Origin: Eremomyces bilateralis CBS 781.70 | Taxonomy: Eukaryota > Ascomycota > Dothideomycetes > Eremomycetales > Eremomycetaceae | Length of the DNA stretch: 64,000 nucleotides | Assembly (NCBI RefSeq): GCF_010015585.1 | Contig: NW_022985067.1 | Location: 815,185 to 879,184 of the forward strand | Direction: 5' to 3' | Part shown: piece after piece, positions 41,401 to 52,667 of the stretch | Layout: each line of letters starts with the position of its first letter | How positions within the stretch are numbered: the first letter of the stretch is position 1 | Notes under the pieces: model-generated | The model's input: the letters and a program-made list of their open reading frames with translations, nothing else | What the model was told of the DNA's origin: nothing | Databases searched by the model: none | Made by a program: the position numbers and the translations under genes

Positions 41401-44400
41401 CGATGCCCGTAGCGTATCCGGATCGTGGGAACCTTCGGCCTACGGATTTCCACTTTCTCTCCAGGAGGCAGTACTATGTATAATGTAAGACGCAACTTTC
41501 TCCTCATTTGTCTGACAGTTTGCTGAGAATCACGGGTGCAATATTAATAATTGGAGTGATGCACATATATGCATGTTTAGATTCGGAGCCGTCGTATCTT
41601 CCCGAGGAATTGGGGAATGCTTGCATGAACGACAACGTGGGCAACGGGGAAGAACCATCGCGAGTTCGTGAATCGTGATGAAGATTTCAGGAACACGAGC
41701 GTCTCTATCATCCCGCCAATCACTCCGCTCGCCCATCAACCCACCCATCCATTGGCCCGTCAGCGTTCAACAGCCTGAACACCAAGCGCTGACATCGTGA
41801 CTTTCGTGAGTCGTGATCAGAGTCAGCGCGTTTGGTGCTCCTCCCTGAGCTACTCGACATCAAGGGCGAATGGGAGATGCCTGTTCGGTTTCGATGCGGG
41901 CTCATCCGTGGTGATGGCGCCGTGAAGTACGGAATACGTAGTAGCCACGATAAAACCCATCCAATGCCTAATCATCCGCCGATCCAGTGCCAACAGGTAG
42001 CCAGATCCGTGGCGTCCACAGCGGGAAGGTACTCTCGATATCGTTCATGCGTTTCTAGCTGGCTGGTCACTCATGGTCAGCCTGGCTTTTGGCACTATGT
42101 ATCGGCAACCAATCTGGTTAAGCAACGCGATAGTGAAATGTGATAACGGATGCGATTGAGCATCATGTTTTGTAATCCTTATCTTGCGGTTGACACTCAC
42201 TTGACAGGCTCACTATCGGCTCTTCCGAGTAGATCTATAAGCAATAACTACTTGTATGCGGATATTCGGGACTCCAGAGATCCTAGGTGTCCCCAGCTAC
42301 AGACAGCAGCAGCCAGAACCCTATGTGAATAATGCGCTCCGTTCACAATTGAGCTTACCTCCCAACTTCTAACACTTAACAGGCTTTAGTATAACCGTAC
42401 GTTTACTGTACAAGGGAGCCTGCCATTCCGCCCTGTCTCAAACAATATCAATGTTTGATCCACGGAAATCCTCCAAGGCTCCAACATCACCGTTCGATTG
42501 GCGCAATCCTTCCGTAAATTGCGCCCGCAGCCGTGTGGGGCCGTACGCGGAAGCCATAATGCGGCTGAAACGACAAGCGACAACGATTGCGAGATGAGCG
42601 CGGGACTTGATGAGTGACGACATTAGGGGATGACTTGGGGTCTTGGGAATCGGCGGATAATATGAGAAAGATATATCTGCCGAATGTACTCCGTAATACG
42701 GAATACCTATGCGGAGGTCATCCCCAGAATCGGCGCCAAGAGTAAGAAGATAAAGTGATATATCACTTACACAAGCGATGTTGATGCACAGATTGAGATG
42801 AACAACAGGGCTATGCAAAGGAGCTATACGGAGTTATTTGCAGATCTAAGAGGGCAAACACTCCAAATCCTGCTATGTACATGCCGAGAATTAGTCCATA
42901 CAACCGATCGAAAACTGGATGCTTCAAATCAATCCCATAGAGGTACTCGGAGTTGTGCCACTGGATAAATCCCACGACAGGAAAGCTGCTGTTGTTCAAG
43001 AACCGAGGAATATGGAATAGGGAGCATTCCGATCGGGATACGGGGTTCCTAGTAGTCGCTAGGAATTATGGAACTTCAATGCGATCATTGTGATGATCGT
43101 CGTCAGTGTCCCCTTTTATGATTTATCATCATCAAGCGCGAGAGTTTCGTGTTTTGAGTTTCCCAGCCACCCGCGTGAAGAAGCCGAGTTGTGGGCTGCG
43201 GCTGGGTGTGAAGATCCGGACTCCACCTCCCGAACGTATCGCATCATCCTTATGATGCTTGACAGATAATTTCAACTTCGATGTTCGAAGAACCTAGGAA
43301 GTAAAAGTCCGTACAGTCTACACAGTAATACGGAGTACACGTGCGGTTTCATCAGTCGCACTCGCTTAGAGCATCTGATCTGCGTCTCACTCTTCCTCAG
43401 CTCGTCAACCGGTCGTCAGCAATGGCTGCAAGTGTGAGCGCTTCTCATGCATAGTTATGTCCTACAAACCTCGCGTGAAAGTCAATTGTGCATGGTGTAG
43501 GCCCTTGTGTGCTTAAAAGGGCCCCGAATGGAGATAAGATCTTCAGGTACTTTATGTCTGTGTTCACTCAATTCATATTCGCATCATCAAAGCCAGAAAG
43601 GGGGGTGATCGATGTTGTACTCATAACTCAACCGAGGAGGTACTCCACGGACTGTTGCCTCAGCATGCAACACAGCGTACGGTTAACGAAAGGTCGTGCT
43701 AAATTTCGGACTTCTACTTATGAGGTTGATTGTCTGTTTTCATGTTAGACGAAAAGGAGGTTCTGTGCATTTACTAAACGTAAGGTCTTTTTGACAAAAT
43801 GCCCCTTTAACTTGCATTCGCTCCAGGCTTAATAGCTGGTATTTCCAGCTCCCAAAATATTCCGGTTCATGCAGGTATTTTTAGGCATTTACAGCTTGAC
43901 GCTGTATATGACATTGGATACAGAGCATTGAAGACCTGGTAAAGATGACCGCAATGGGCTGTGTCATATTATGAGCTTGGAGACGATGCTTTATCATCTA
44001 TATCTACAGCTCTACTATTCTTAATCCTCTTTGTTCGCCTTTCTAAGATCAAAATCTCTCGACCATACCGCCATCTTCATGATTTTTCATCACATGTTCC
44101 AGATGTCCTAGGTCCAACGTGCCGATATATTGTTGACTTAGGATAGGGAAGGGAGACACTGAAGAATTGGAATCGAGTTTTAGAGTGCCTCTTCAGGTTC
44201 TTGTACATCATTCTATTAGTTCAAGTCCCTCCGATGGTCATCCGATCTATTTGGTTGAGTCAATCTTGTTTAAGCATGTCTATGCAAAATTATGTCGATT
44301 CAACTTAGATTCCCCCAGAAGCACTCCCTCATTTGGAACATCAGACTCCTTGCTCTTCCCGACACACCTCAGTGATTCAGTATCAGCTATGGCCTTTAGC

Positions 44401-45033
44401 CGATTATAGTCACTCCCCTATTCTAGAATTCTCCGTCTGCCTATATCTCGGCAGTTTGTGTAGCCGTGAGGGAGCCTGAGCATCATCCTGCTAGTAAGTG
44501 ATAGTAGAATAGTTACATTAGTGGCTGTCTCGACTGAATCGTTGGGGGAAAGACAGACAAAAAAGACTGGTTTAATGAGCGAGAGTAAGGAAGGATGCTT
44601 TATACAAACCAACAACAATAATACAAGGAATTCCTACCTAAATCGAGGCTTCTTTGAGGATATTTCCATGATTGGAAGGAGACTCCTCAACATCAAATAA
44701 TCTTTCATTGTTTCTCGGACAAAATCACTCTCCTATTCATCCGCAATGACATTGCATCAAGTTTCAGCGGCACCCCTGATATTGTATTTCCGTCCATCTA
44801 GTGTATATATATCAGCGAGATGTTGACCAAAGCCGATTTTCACTTCAGGCACAACAGCTGCGGGCTACACAGTTTGAACTTCACATCTATACTTCACACA
44901 AGTAAAACCAGTATACTACGGCATCAGTCCGTTACGATCTAGGACACAAACAAACGGTAGGCATCAGCATCTTGCAGGCAAGATTGACAACCATCTGACT
45001 GATGGCTCTTCGACCAACTTCGAGAATAATCGC
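38408..45033. other. Long gene-poor region
   Basis: About 6.6 kb without an intact gene. The first 1.5 kb is probably promoter and 5' UTR of the Kelch gene. Several ORFs here (for example 40450-40890) lack domain or splice support. A minus-strand open stretch at about 43060-42811 includes a hydrophobic run (YGLILGMYIAGFGVFALLDL) and may be a membrane-protein fragment. Copies of ATACGGA/TACTCCGTA-type motifs recur here (for example 42687-42704 and 43330-43340). Confidence 0.45.
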
Positions 45034-46064
45034 TCAGGAACGGGATCGGAAGCTAGGGAGAGACTTCTGTTCGTCCCGAAGTGCCCTCCAAGGTTTTAGC
45101 CATGTGGACCGGACATGAATCCCCCAAAGTCGATCAACAAGCCAACGTATAGGAAATTTTGAAGGCGAGATGCTCCTTGGCAAGTGGAGATACCAGTCGT
45201 CTTCATCCACCAGGCTCAGGGTGCGTGTTAGGGTAGTACACTCATAGTACGCCAGATAAAAGCCGCTGTCCTCCCAAGCGCCTTTCCCTCGTCCTGTCGA
45301 AGAGACCTCAATTGCAGAAAATGTCTTCCAGCTGCTGTTGGGTCGATAACTTTCCCTCGTGTGACAGGCCAGACCATGCTTGGGCCAATGTTGTGTCTGG
45401 AATGTAGGACATGAAAATAACGCGAAAAGGACCGAACGGGATCAAGCCGTGGGATCTCGGAGCAGGAATATCGGGCGCCCGCTCAGCAAGGAATTCCATG
45501 CTCGTGTATTCCGTGTAATTCCTATTTCCTAAGATGACTTTGGCAACAATGTCGTCGTTGCACTTAACCACAACACCTCTAACAGGATTCTCCCACAGCT
45601 TTGGCGATTTCGAAAGAAATTGCTTCAAAGGCACAATCAGTGCTTGCTTCCCCGTTTTCACTCGGCCCATCTTCCAAAGGATCTCCTGAAAATTGCGCCA
45701 GCAGAGTGGCCACCTCCTTAGACAAAGGAAAGACGACCGTGGCAGTCTCGGCAAGATCAAGACGTGTGCGGAACTCAGGGCCTTGCGACTCGGGTGTACC
45801 TTTCTCGGCCAGCGGCAAAACCTTCGGTCCAGTCGCCATTGTAATCCTGCGATTATAATTTTTCGGAAATTTGGACAGCATATTGACTTCTGGTTCATCC
45901 CTTAGTGTATCACGGAGCTCATGCAAGGTTCGGAGACTGATTTTCGCAGGATAAGAGAGCTGACGATATTGGGATTTCTGATGTTCAAGACGATATGAGT
46001 TGGAGAACATTGACATCAGGTCAGCCTCTGGATTTATTTCCAGTTCTGCCTGAAATGCAAGCAT
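45034..46064 (-). pseudogene. Aminoglycoside-phosphotransferase-like (APH) pseudogene with internal deletion
   Basis: Fragments of one APH/choline-kinase-like protein appear in order but in different frames. The first is a 161-codon opening frame (46064-45579). A second frame gives VVVKCNDDIVAKVILGNRN, YTSMEFLAERAPDIPAPRSH and FMSYIPDTTLAQAW, ending at a stop near 45311. A third reads LRSLRQDEGKALG (about 45319-45280). A fourth reads AWEDSGFYLAYYEC (about 45274), continuing to a stop at 45034. Intact members have an HND catalytic loop and a metal-binding IDWE between the last two blocks. Here LRSLRQ is followed almost at once by WEDSGFY, so the catalytic loop is missing. Frameshifts plus this deletion make a functional kinase unlikely. 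Confidence 0.72.
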
Positions 46065-47310
46065 AAGATCTCTGTTCCATTGTGCTACGTCAGTGTTGGA
46101 GATGGAGCATCGCCCATAATCGTTGATTCAGACAAGCCAGTACACCAGAAGTTGTTCTTTAGAACGACATCGAGCGTCTACTACGTAGTAATTCCGATCT
46201 GGCACGCTAATCCCAACACGATAATTAGTCACAGGTCCTCATTTTACAATGGAAATATACCCCCAGAAGAACAATGGACAAAGGGGCTTGAAAGAAGAAA
46301 CTTGATGAAACAATCAAACAAAACGTCCGAGTCCATAGAGTTCACCAGATGTTACGGAGACATTACGACTTGCTTGACCCCTTTACAGTCGTTGGAAGGT
46401 ATTGTGGGCAGCTCGATTGAGGGGTCTTAAATATGTCATGATGATGCCGATGCCTTGCGCGATCAATGATAGGTATCTCATGGACCTGAAGAGGTGGAAA
46501 TTTGCGACCAGAATCCGAGCGGAGGACCCATTAGTTAGCCATTCTATTCATTTTTCTTCTCTATTCGGTTAGTGGCATCAAGACATGTGAAACATCAACT
46601 GTTCATGTAGTTTGCTTCTCTTCACCTCAGCTCTCCTTACCCCATCTATACTCCCAGGCGTAACCCAACCGCGTTCGATCTGACTTTTCCAGAGCATTTG
46701 GGAGCCTAATGTGTAGATCTGTCGATGTCTCATGTCGTGCTCGCCATACGGCAGTCTGCGGAACTTGGTCTCCTGGACATCCGATACCACAGCTGACGAT
46801 GCTCTCATACATACGAACAGTGAACATCATGATATCATCATTAAGATAGCTAGATGCGTCCAATGTTACAGTAGACTAACATCACCACAGGGTTTGATGA
46901 AATTCGTTTAATCACCTGTTTGTGGCTCTCCCAATCACCGCGTTCGGAATATTTCAAAACATGTCGCTAACGTGGTCATCGAAAATCGTGAACCAGGCGA
47001 CCGGTATATTCTAGGTAGAGATTAGCAGGCGATTGTACCATGATCCTTCACATATGAGTCCTATGCGGATGTGTACGGTGATAATGTCGGTAATAATGTC
47101 GTCAATGACTTTGCCAATACCATATATATCGACCACGGATGCCCAGGGAACACTTGCGTGTGACGACTTCACGAACAACATCGCTGCAAATTTAGCCCCT
47201 ATACAAGGTACCACCCAACCCTCCCGAGACGTCTACCGACACCGACTAATCGGAGGTAGAATACCAGCGATCGTGAGCATCTCTCAATCTCAAGTATCCC
47301 AACCAACAAA
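46065..47310. other. Gene-free intergenic stretch
   Basis: About 1.25 kb. A 116-codon plus frame at 46080-46430 and short minus frames at 46578-46863 have no recognisable domain. A perfect 12-bp palindrome TACTACGTAGTA lies at 46179-46190. Confidence 0.4.
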
Positions 47311-47721
47311 ATGCGCGTCACCTGGCTTGCACCCCTCGCCCTGGTCTTCGCCAGTGGCGCCGTCGCCCAGGTGAACACGGACGACGTCGTCGCGTCGTTG
47401 ACCTCGCTCATCCAGCCCGATCAAACGACCGCTGCCCCGGCCGCTGCCTCGAGCGCCGTTGCTCCGGCCGCCGAGTCCTCGGCTGCTCCGGCCGCCGAGT
47501 CCTCGGCTGCTCCGGCCGACGAAACCTCAGCGCCGCCTTCCTCAGAGCCGCCCTCATCATCGTCGACCTCGTCGACCTCGTCGTCGAGCTCTTCGAGTAG
47601 CTCCTCAAGCTCCAGCAGCATGGAAAGTACTGGGGGCGCGGCTGTCCCGGCGGTGACCCAAGGCGCGCAGTTTGCGGGGGTGATGGGCGCAGCTGGAATG
47701 GTTGCGATGGGGCTCATCTGA
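47311..47721 (+). CDS. Small secreted Ser/Ala-rich cell-surface protein, probably GPI-anchored
   Basis: 136 residues, one exon. The N-terminal signal peptide MRVTWLAPLALVFASGAVAQ is followed by a short ordered region (VNTDDVVASLTSLIQPD), two copies of PAAESSAAPA, a Ser run of more than 15 residues, and a C-terminal hydrophobic segment (AQFAGVMGAAGMVAMGLI) that resembles a GPI-attachment signal. Such proteins sit in the cell wall or plasma membrane and are heavily O-mannosylated. The Ser run is encoded by mixed TCN/AGC codons, so slippage is less likely than with a pure repeat. No enzymatic role is indicated. Confidence 0.8.
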   Translation: MRVTWLAPLALVFASGAVAQVNTDDVVASLTSLIQPDQTTAAPAAASSAVAPAAESSAAPAAESSAAPADETSAPPSSEPPSSSSTSSTSSSSSSSSSSSSSSMESTGGAAVPAVTQGAQFAGVMGAAGMVAMGLI

Positions 47722-47919
47722 GCGTCTGCCATCGCTTGAAGAGGGGGATATGATGGATATTCCAGTCCTCTAGAGGTCAGAGATAGGTGCGTGGATATGT
47801 ATGTTACGGAATGAGGGATGAGATTAGAGCTAGATATGGTGATTCCTTGTGTCAATACGACTTAAGTCAGCCATAATCAGTGGAAGGGAGGCTGCTGCTT
47901 CTTGATTTAGATAAACGGT

Positions 47920-49360
47920 TCACTGTCCGCTCAATTCGTTCGTGACGTTTGCAAACGCCGCCCACATCTCCTTCGCCCTGCCATCCTTGATCGCCAGTCG
48001 CGCAAGCCTGACGCCCTCCTTCCATCGGAAGCCACCGGGACCCGTCTCTTTGATCGTTTCTGCCTCGTCTTCGTCACATACCCCCGCAATAACAAGCAAG
48101 GCCGCCGTGTTCATAAGGACAAAGTGCAGAACGGGATCATCATCCGCAATCTTGCCATCTAAGAAATTCATCAGGATCTCGGCGTTTTGGGTGGGGGTTC
48201 CTCCTGGATGGACTTCGGACAACGGATGTGCTGGCAAGCCGAAGTCCGACGGCTGTAAGGCGAAGTATGTCGTGGTCGTTCTCTGGCGTTCTTCATCGTC
48301 CCCATCCGCCACTTCGTCGTCAGCAATTGGTTGAACCGCCCAACAGTGCGTCAATCCGGCGCAGCTGATTTCATCGAGCTCTTCGTCGCCGCATACAACC
48401 AATGCCTTCGTCGCGCCGCCGAGTGCTAGCGCCTCCGCGAAAGCAGGACCGACATCTCGTCGCGCGACACCGATCATTCGAGCCTCCAGTGTTCCTGTGC
48501 TCTCGATAGGGTTGCTCAGAGGTCCCAGCAGGTTGAAAATCGTTCTCCATCCCAGCTCTTTCCTGACCGGAGCTACGTACGCCATCCCGGGATGGAAAAC
48601 GGGGGCGAAGAGGAAGGCATAGTTCGTCTTTTCGTAGACGGCAGTTATTGTACTCGGCGTCGTCGCAGTCAGAACAGCCGGACGAGGCCGGGCTACCGGG
48701 GATGTTAGTAGGTCTGCGGATCCAGAGGCAGAGGTCGAAGCTCGGTTGCCGTGTTTTGCTAGTAATAGGTAGGCAGATGCGATGATGCTGGAGGTCGTTG
48801 AAACGTTGTAGGTGTTATGGGAGTCGCCCCCAGTGCCCACGATGTCACACTTTTCAGACAGTTAGCTCCGATGATACAACAACGGATAGGTCCCCTACCA
48901 GTCCACCCCTATAACCCCCTCTCTTGAGCTTTGCGCCATTCTTCGCAACGCATTCCCTTAGCAATGTCGCGTCTGGTACGGTAGAAGCCCCTCTCATCTC
49001 TGCTGCGCATGCCGACAGGACGGCTGGTTTTCTATCCTCACCAGTGAAGTGCAGAGCTGTCAACAGCGCCCCCGTCTGGACGGGAGAGAGGCTATTCGTA
49101 AAGATATGAGACAACGCAAAAGCGATCTCGGAGGCCGACACGGACTGGTTCGAGGGGGATGGCCATAGCCGTTTGAGCAGAGGCGTTATCGATATAACTT
49201 CCGACTTGGACACCTCTGGGGTTGAGGTTGCCCCGGCTGCAATCTTCTCCTGCGTTCTTAAGGTTCCCGCCGCTGCATCACGAGTAGTTATGTCTGCTGC
49301 TCCTGAATGAGCAACATTTTGGAGTACATATGGTGGGATGAAACCTTTGTTGCCCGCCAT
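47920..49360 (-). CDS. trp4: Anthranilate phosphoribosyltransferase with an unusual N-terminal extension
   Basis: Two exons, 49360-48899 and 48849-47920 (intron 49 nt), 463 residues. The enzyme transfers phosphoribose to anthranilate in tryptophan synthesis. Visible signatures are GTGGDSHNTYNVSTT (G159-D163 region, phosphate and PRPP binding), KHGNRASTSASGSADLL, and PVFHPGMAYVAPVRKELGWR with TIFNLLGPLSNP. The helical N-domain starts near SITPLLKRLW. Ahead of it lie about 55 extra residues beginning MAGNKGFIPPYVLQNVAHSG with R..AA.TL following, a pattern like the inhibitory propeptide of protealysin-type M4 peptidases. No alternative Met lies between this extension and the catalytic domain and no intron signature separates them. 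An acidic insert (DDEVADGDDEERQR) interrupts the C-terminal part. Confidence 0.92.
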
Positions 49361-49759
49361 TATTTCGAGCTCCTAAACCGTCTGCGGTAATCGATCAGTG
49401 GATTGGGTATCTTGGTAATACCTCATGAAAGAAAGCAATCCGCCTTCAAAAGTTCAAGTGCAATTGATCTATGAATACTCCATAATTAAGTCAAGGTTAT
49501 CAGCTATTGACAATTGTATTCGGGTTGTGACGCATCGACAGCAAATTCCTGGAGAACTTGAACCGCAGATGTGCCGATTGGCTGGAGACGATCCGATCAC
49601 GAAGTTTACGGCGCGACAACAATTTATGCTCTGCTCTCCATCTTCAGCATTCTGCACGTCTTGTTCAATAGGAACCAAAGTTCTCCTACAACAAATTGAT
49701 CTTATCCCTTTTATGGCATTGTGATAACTTGCTCTTTGTATCTCCAGCGATACAACGCA
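49361..49759. promoter_or_regulatory. Divergent promoter of TRP4 and the uL10m gene
   Basis: 399 nt between outward-facing genes; no gene within. The uL10m start was placed at 49760 because the 13 codons before it are AT-rich and unlike a mitochondrial presequence. Confidence 0.5.
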
Positions 49760-50782
49760 ATGCCGTCTGGCTCCACTTCGCTGCGACGCATTGCGCAGCG
49801 ATCAATCTCAGTCTCCTCACGATGTCCCCGTCAAGCCTATGCCTCACTGGCGACGGCGGCTTCATCCTCACGAAGTTATGACCCGACTCTCGATTCCTCA
49901 ATACCGCAGGCCCCTCGACATCTCCCCACGCAACCGCCTTCATTCAAGCCCCCGGAGTTCCGCAAATCGCAGCTGCTCCGGCAATACATCTCCCTCCTCA
50001 AATCCTCTCAAGTGGTTCTTCTGTTCCAACACAATAACTTGAAGGCATCCGAATGGGCCGCGATACGACGGGAATTGGCAGCGGCCCTCCTTGCCACGGA
50101 CAAAGATGCTGCGTCTATCTCCCCCGATACTCCTCCGGCCACCACGGCCGACTCCATCAGGTTCAACGTCACGAAAACGCATATTCTCGAGATTGCGCTT
50201 CAGCTCCTTGAGTACTACAAACCTCCACAGCTATCGAGCAGCACGTCAACGTCGGCGCCTACCACACTTGCTGGCGAGGAACCGGCATATACCCATTACC
50301 TCTCCGAATACGCGCAGAGGTCCATCCGAAAGACCCCCCCACATCCATTGAAGCCCCTCATGAGCGGTCCGATTGCGCTCCTTTCCTTCCCTTCCGTTTC
50401 CCCCGACCATCTGGCGTCGGCGTTGCGAATCCTATCGCCCGACAAGCAATTTCCCGCGCCCAGGAAACGCATCAACCCCGATTACCACGAACCGGCGGTG
50501 CAGAGTGGACTGCAAAAGTTGATCTTGCTGGGAGCAAGGGTGCAGGAGACCCCGGAATCGCAGGAGCGGCGCGATGCGCGGTTTTTGGACAATTGGGGGA
50601 TTCGATGGATCGCGGGATTGAATGGGCTTGGGGGGCTTCGTGGCGAGCTTGCCGCGTTGTTGAATTATTCGGGTATGGGCCTGGTCGGTGCTCTTGAAGC
50701 GAACTCGTTGAATTTGTGGAGGACCATGGAAGGGCGCAAACAAATGCTCGAGGATGGCGAGAAAGGTGAGAAGAGCGAATAG
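49760..50782 (+). CDS. mrpl11: Mitochondrial large-subunit ribosomal protein uL10m (MrpL11 type)
   Basis: 340 residues, one exon. The N-terminus MPSGSTSLRRIAQRSISVSS is Arg/Ser-rich with almost no acidic residues, as expected for a mitochondrial presequence. The body holds FRKSQLLRQYISLLKSSQVV followed by LLFQHNNLKASEWAAIRREL, the characteristic L10 opening, and later GPIALLSFPSVSPDHLASAL and LILLGARVQETPES, matching fungal MrpL11. It would sit at the stalk base of the mitoribosome. A polyadenylation-like AATAAA lies near 50869. Confidence 0.86.
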   Translation: MPSGSTSLRRIAQRSISVSSRCPRQAYASLATAASSSRSYDPTLDSSIPQAPRHLPTQPPSFKPPEFRKSQLLRQYISLLKSSQVVLLFQHNNLKASEWAAIRRELAAALLATDKDAASISPDTPPATTADSIRFNVTKTHILEIALQLLEYYKPPQLSSSTSTSAPTTLAGEEPAYTHYLSEYAQRSIRKTPPHPLKPLMSGPIALLSFPSVSPDHLASALRILSPDKQFPAPRKRINPDYHEPAVQSGLQKLILLGARVQETPESQERRDARFLDNWGIRWIAGLNGLGGLRGELAALLNYSGMGLVGALEANSLNLWRTMEGRKQMLEDGEKGEKSE

Positions 50783-51086
50783 TTGGGGGGAGCAATTGGC
50801 GAAAGCAGAATGTGAATGAATACACCGTTATCAAAATGTACTATATGTGTCGATATTGTCCACGAAATAAAGCATTAGAGGCTTATAAAGCGTGCTTGAT
50901 ATTAACAATTCTTGGTTCAACAGAACTTCAACTCAGAGATATCTTTTCTTCGACGCTGATTGGCTGACACCCCTGGTTGTGCTGATTTGACATTGTGCCA
51001 ACCATTCTTATTTCTTTGGTCATCACATCTTTTGTACCTTTCCTTCATTAGGATCGGCTGTGTTGACACGACCATTCAATCGCAGA
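50783..51086. other. Short intergenic spacer
   Basis: 304 nt holding the 3' end of uL10m and the promoter of the glutaredoxin-like gene. No other feature seen. Confidence 0.5.
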
Positions 51087-51442
51087 ATGATACCTACGCG
51101 TGCTCTTTATCACCATGCTGCTCGAATCACGCTCTTCTCGCGCGCCAGCTGTAGCCTCTGCGCCGACGCCAAACAAGTGCTCTCGCGAGTCTGGGACCGA
51201 CAACCGTTCGAGTATCAAGAGATCGATGTTATGAAAGACAGGAAGTGGGCGGTGTATGAATTTGATGTTCCAGTCGTACGGATATATCCTATGATAGCGA
51301 TGATTTGGATGCTAAAGGCTGTTAGATCCATGTCGAAAGCAATCAGAACGGTTCCAAGGAGACGAGTATGGCTGCGCCAAAATTGATGCATAGATTCTCT
51401 CCAGAACAAGTGGAAGACTTGTTGAAAAAGCTTGGGAAGTGA
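51087..51442 (+). CDS. Glutaredoxin-like protein (DUF836 / YDR286C type)
   Basis: Two exons, 51087-51275 and 51326-51442 (intron 50 nt), 101 residues. The start MIPTRALYHHAARITLFSR leads into the thioredoxin-fold beta1 and the CSLC motif (C22, C25), then FEYQEIDVMKDRKWAVYEFD and, across the splice, DVPV-IHVE with the cis-Pro characteristic of the fold. The Arg-rich start may be a mitochondrial presequence. Family members are small redox proteins of unknown partner. Reading through the intron gives an early divergent tail, so the splice is needed to recover the conserved cis-Pro strand and the C-terminal helix (SPEQVEDLLKKLGK). Confidence 0.82.
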
Positions 51443-52667
51443 CGATAGAGCCGGGAAAAGGATTCTATATTCCTTGTGCTGGTTCTGGGCCAGCACACCA
51501 TTCCTTTTGCCTAATGTTCTATTTTAATATTTATTTATAAATACACTCTTTATACGGCCATATGGTTAAAAATGGTATCGCAATTACCAATAAGAGCCAT
51601 GCGGTTAGAGAGATGTTGTTAAAGTAGTTACGGGGACGTCAATAAATATCCTTAATGTCCGTCAAGTTCTAGACTTCAAGCCAGTCCCAGCTCCCGATCG
51701 TTGAATTCGATAGCTACCACCAATCAGCCTGATATGAATTGCAGGGAGGAACGGAAAACACCACGGAAAGCCAAGGTGAAGAGGCAAAAGAAGCGACTGA
51801 GAACTTCTATGGATGGTTCTTCCAGATCACGGCACGATGGCTAAAGGAAAACCCACTTATCATGATGCCATTCGAACCATGTAGTGATCTACGGGGGAGG
51901 AATGAATTCGTGTGAGCATGAACATCTCTTTCCACTGATATTTCTGACTAGCTGGAATAGCTAGGGCGACATGGTTATCGAGTTTGGTTGCCATTGGATT
52001 CCTGCACTGCTCGGTGCACCCCACTTATAGCCCAATAAGTCTAACCTTGAGAGAAACCTGTACAGCTAATCAATATTGTGCTGTTAGGAATCCCTCCTAT
52101 AGCTCCAATATCCCCAAAAAAGATGAGATAGTGCTATTATCTGTCCTGCTGATCTCCCAGCCAGGTGAGTATTACATAAACAATAACGTACGAGTCCGGA
52201 TGGTTGCTAACCTCTAGAGAAGGCACTGATATCGGTCTTCTGGAGGTCATGGATAATATCAGGATACCGAATGGCTCGTTCAACATTCTCCATCAAACTA
52301 CATGTCGTCGCATAGATGGCTACAAGGGCAAGCCTCAGGGGCAGCAGCCAACTGGAGTCCCGATGTTGCCGATGGCACATGGACATTCATAAGTAGAAGC
52401 AACGTTGTCCTGGTGTCATTGAGTTATGACACTAAGCAAGATGTAATTAACTGCCATACTCCCCCCCAGTCCATCATATTACGGGTTATTCCATGCCCGT
52501 TCCGCGACCCGCATGACCAAAATGCTCCGAACGCTGCAAGAACGCTTCAAATCCAAGGAAAACCAGATAACCCATACTAATAGCAAAATCGACCCGATAT
52601 GCATGACAAACGCCATATAAATCTTCCTATGATCCCGGCGCCGATCTTTCCCTAGTCGAACCACCAT
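51443..52667. other. Gene-free stretch with one exon-like open segment
   Basis: About 1.2 kb. A plus-strand segment at about 51745-51915 follows a TTGCAG acceptor-like site and reads as protein (ENFYGWFFQITARWL then KENPLIMMPFEPC), but no start exon or continuation can be identified. The rest has no feature. Confidence 0.35.

Noticed and set aside
46080-46430. 116-codon plus-strand ORF
   Set aside because: No family resemblance; it partly overlaps the antisense side of the APH pseudogene start.
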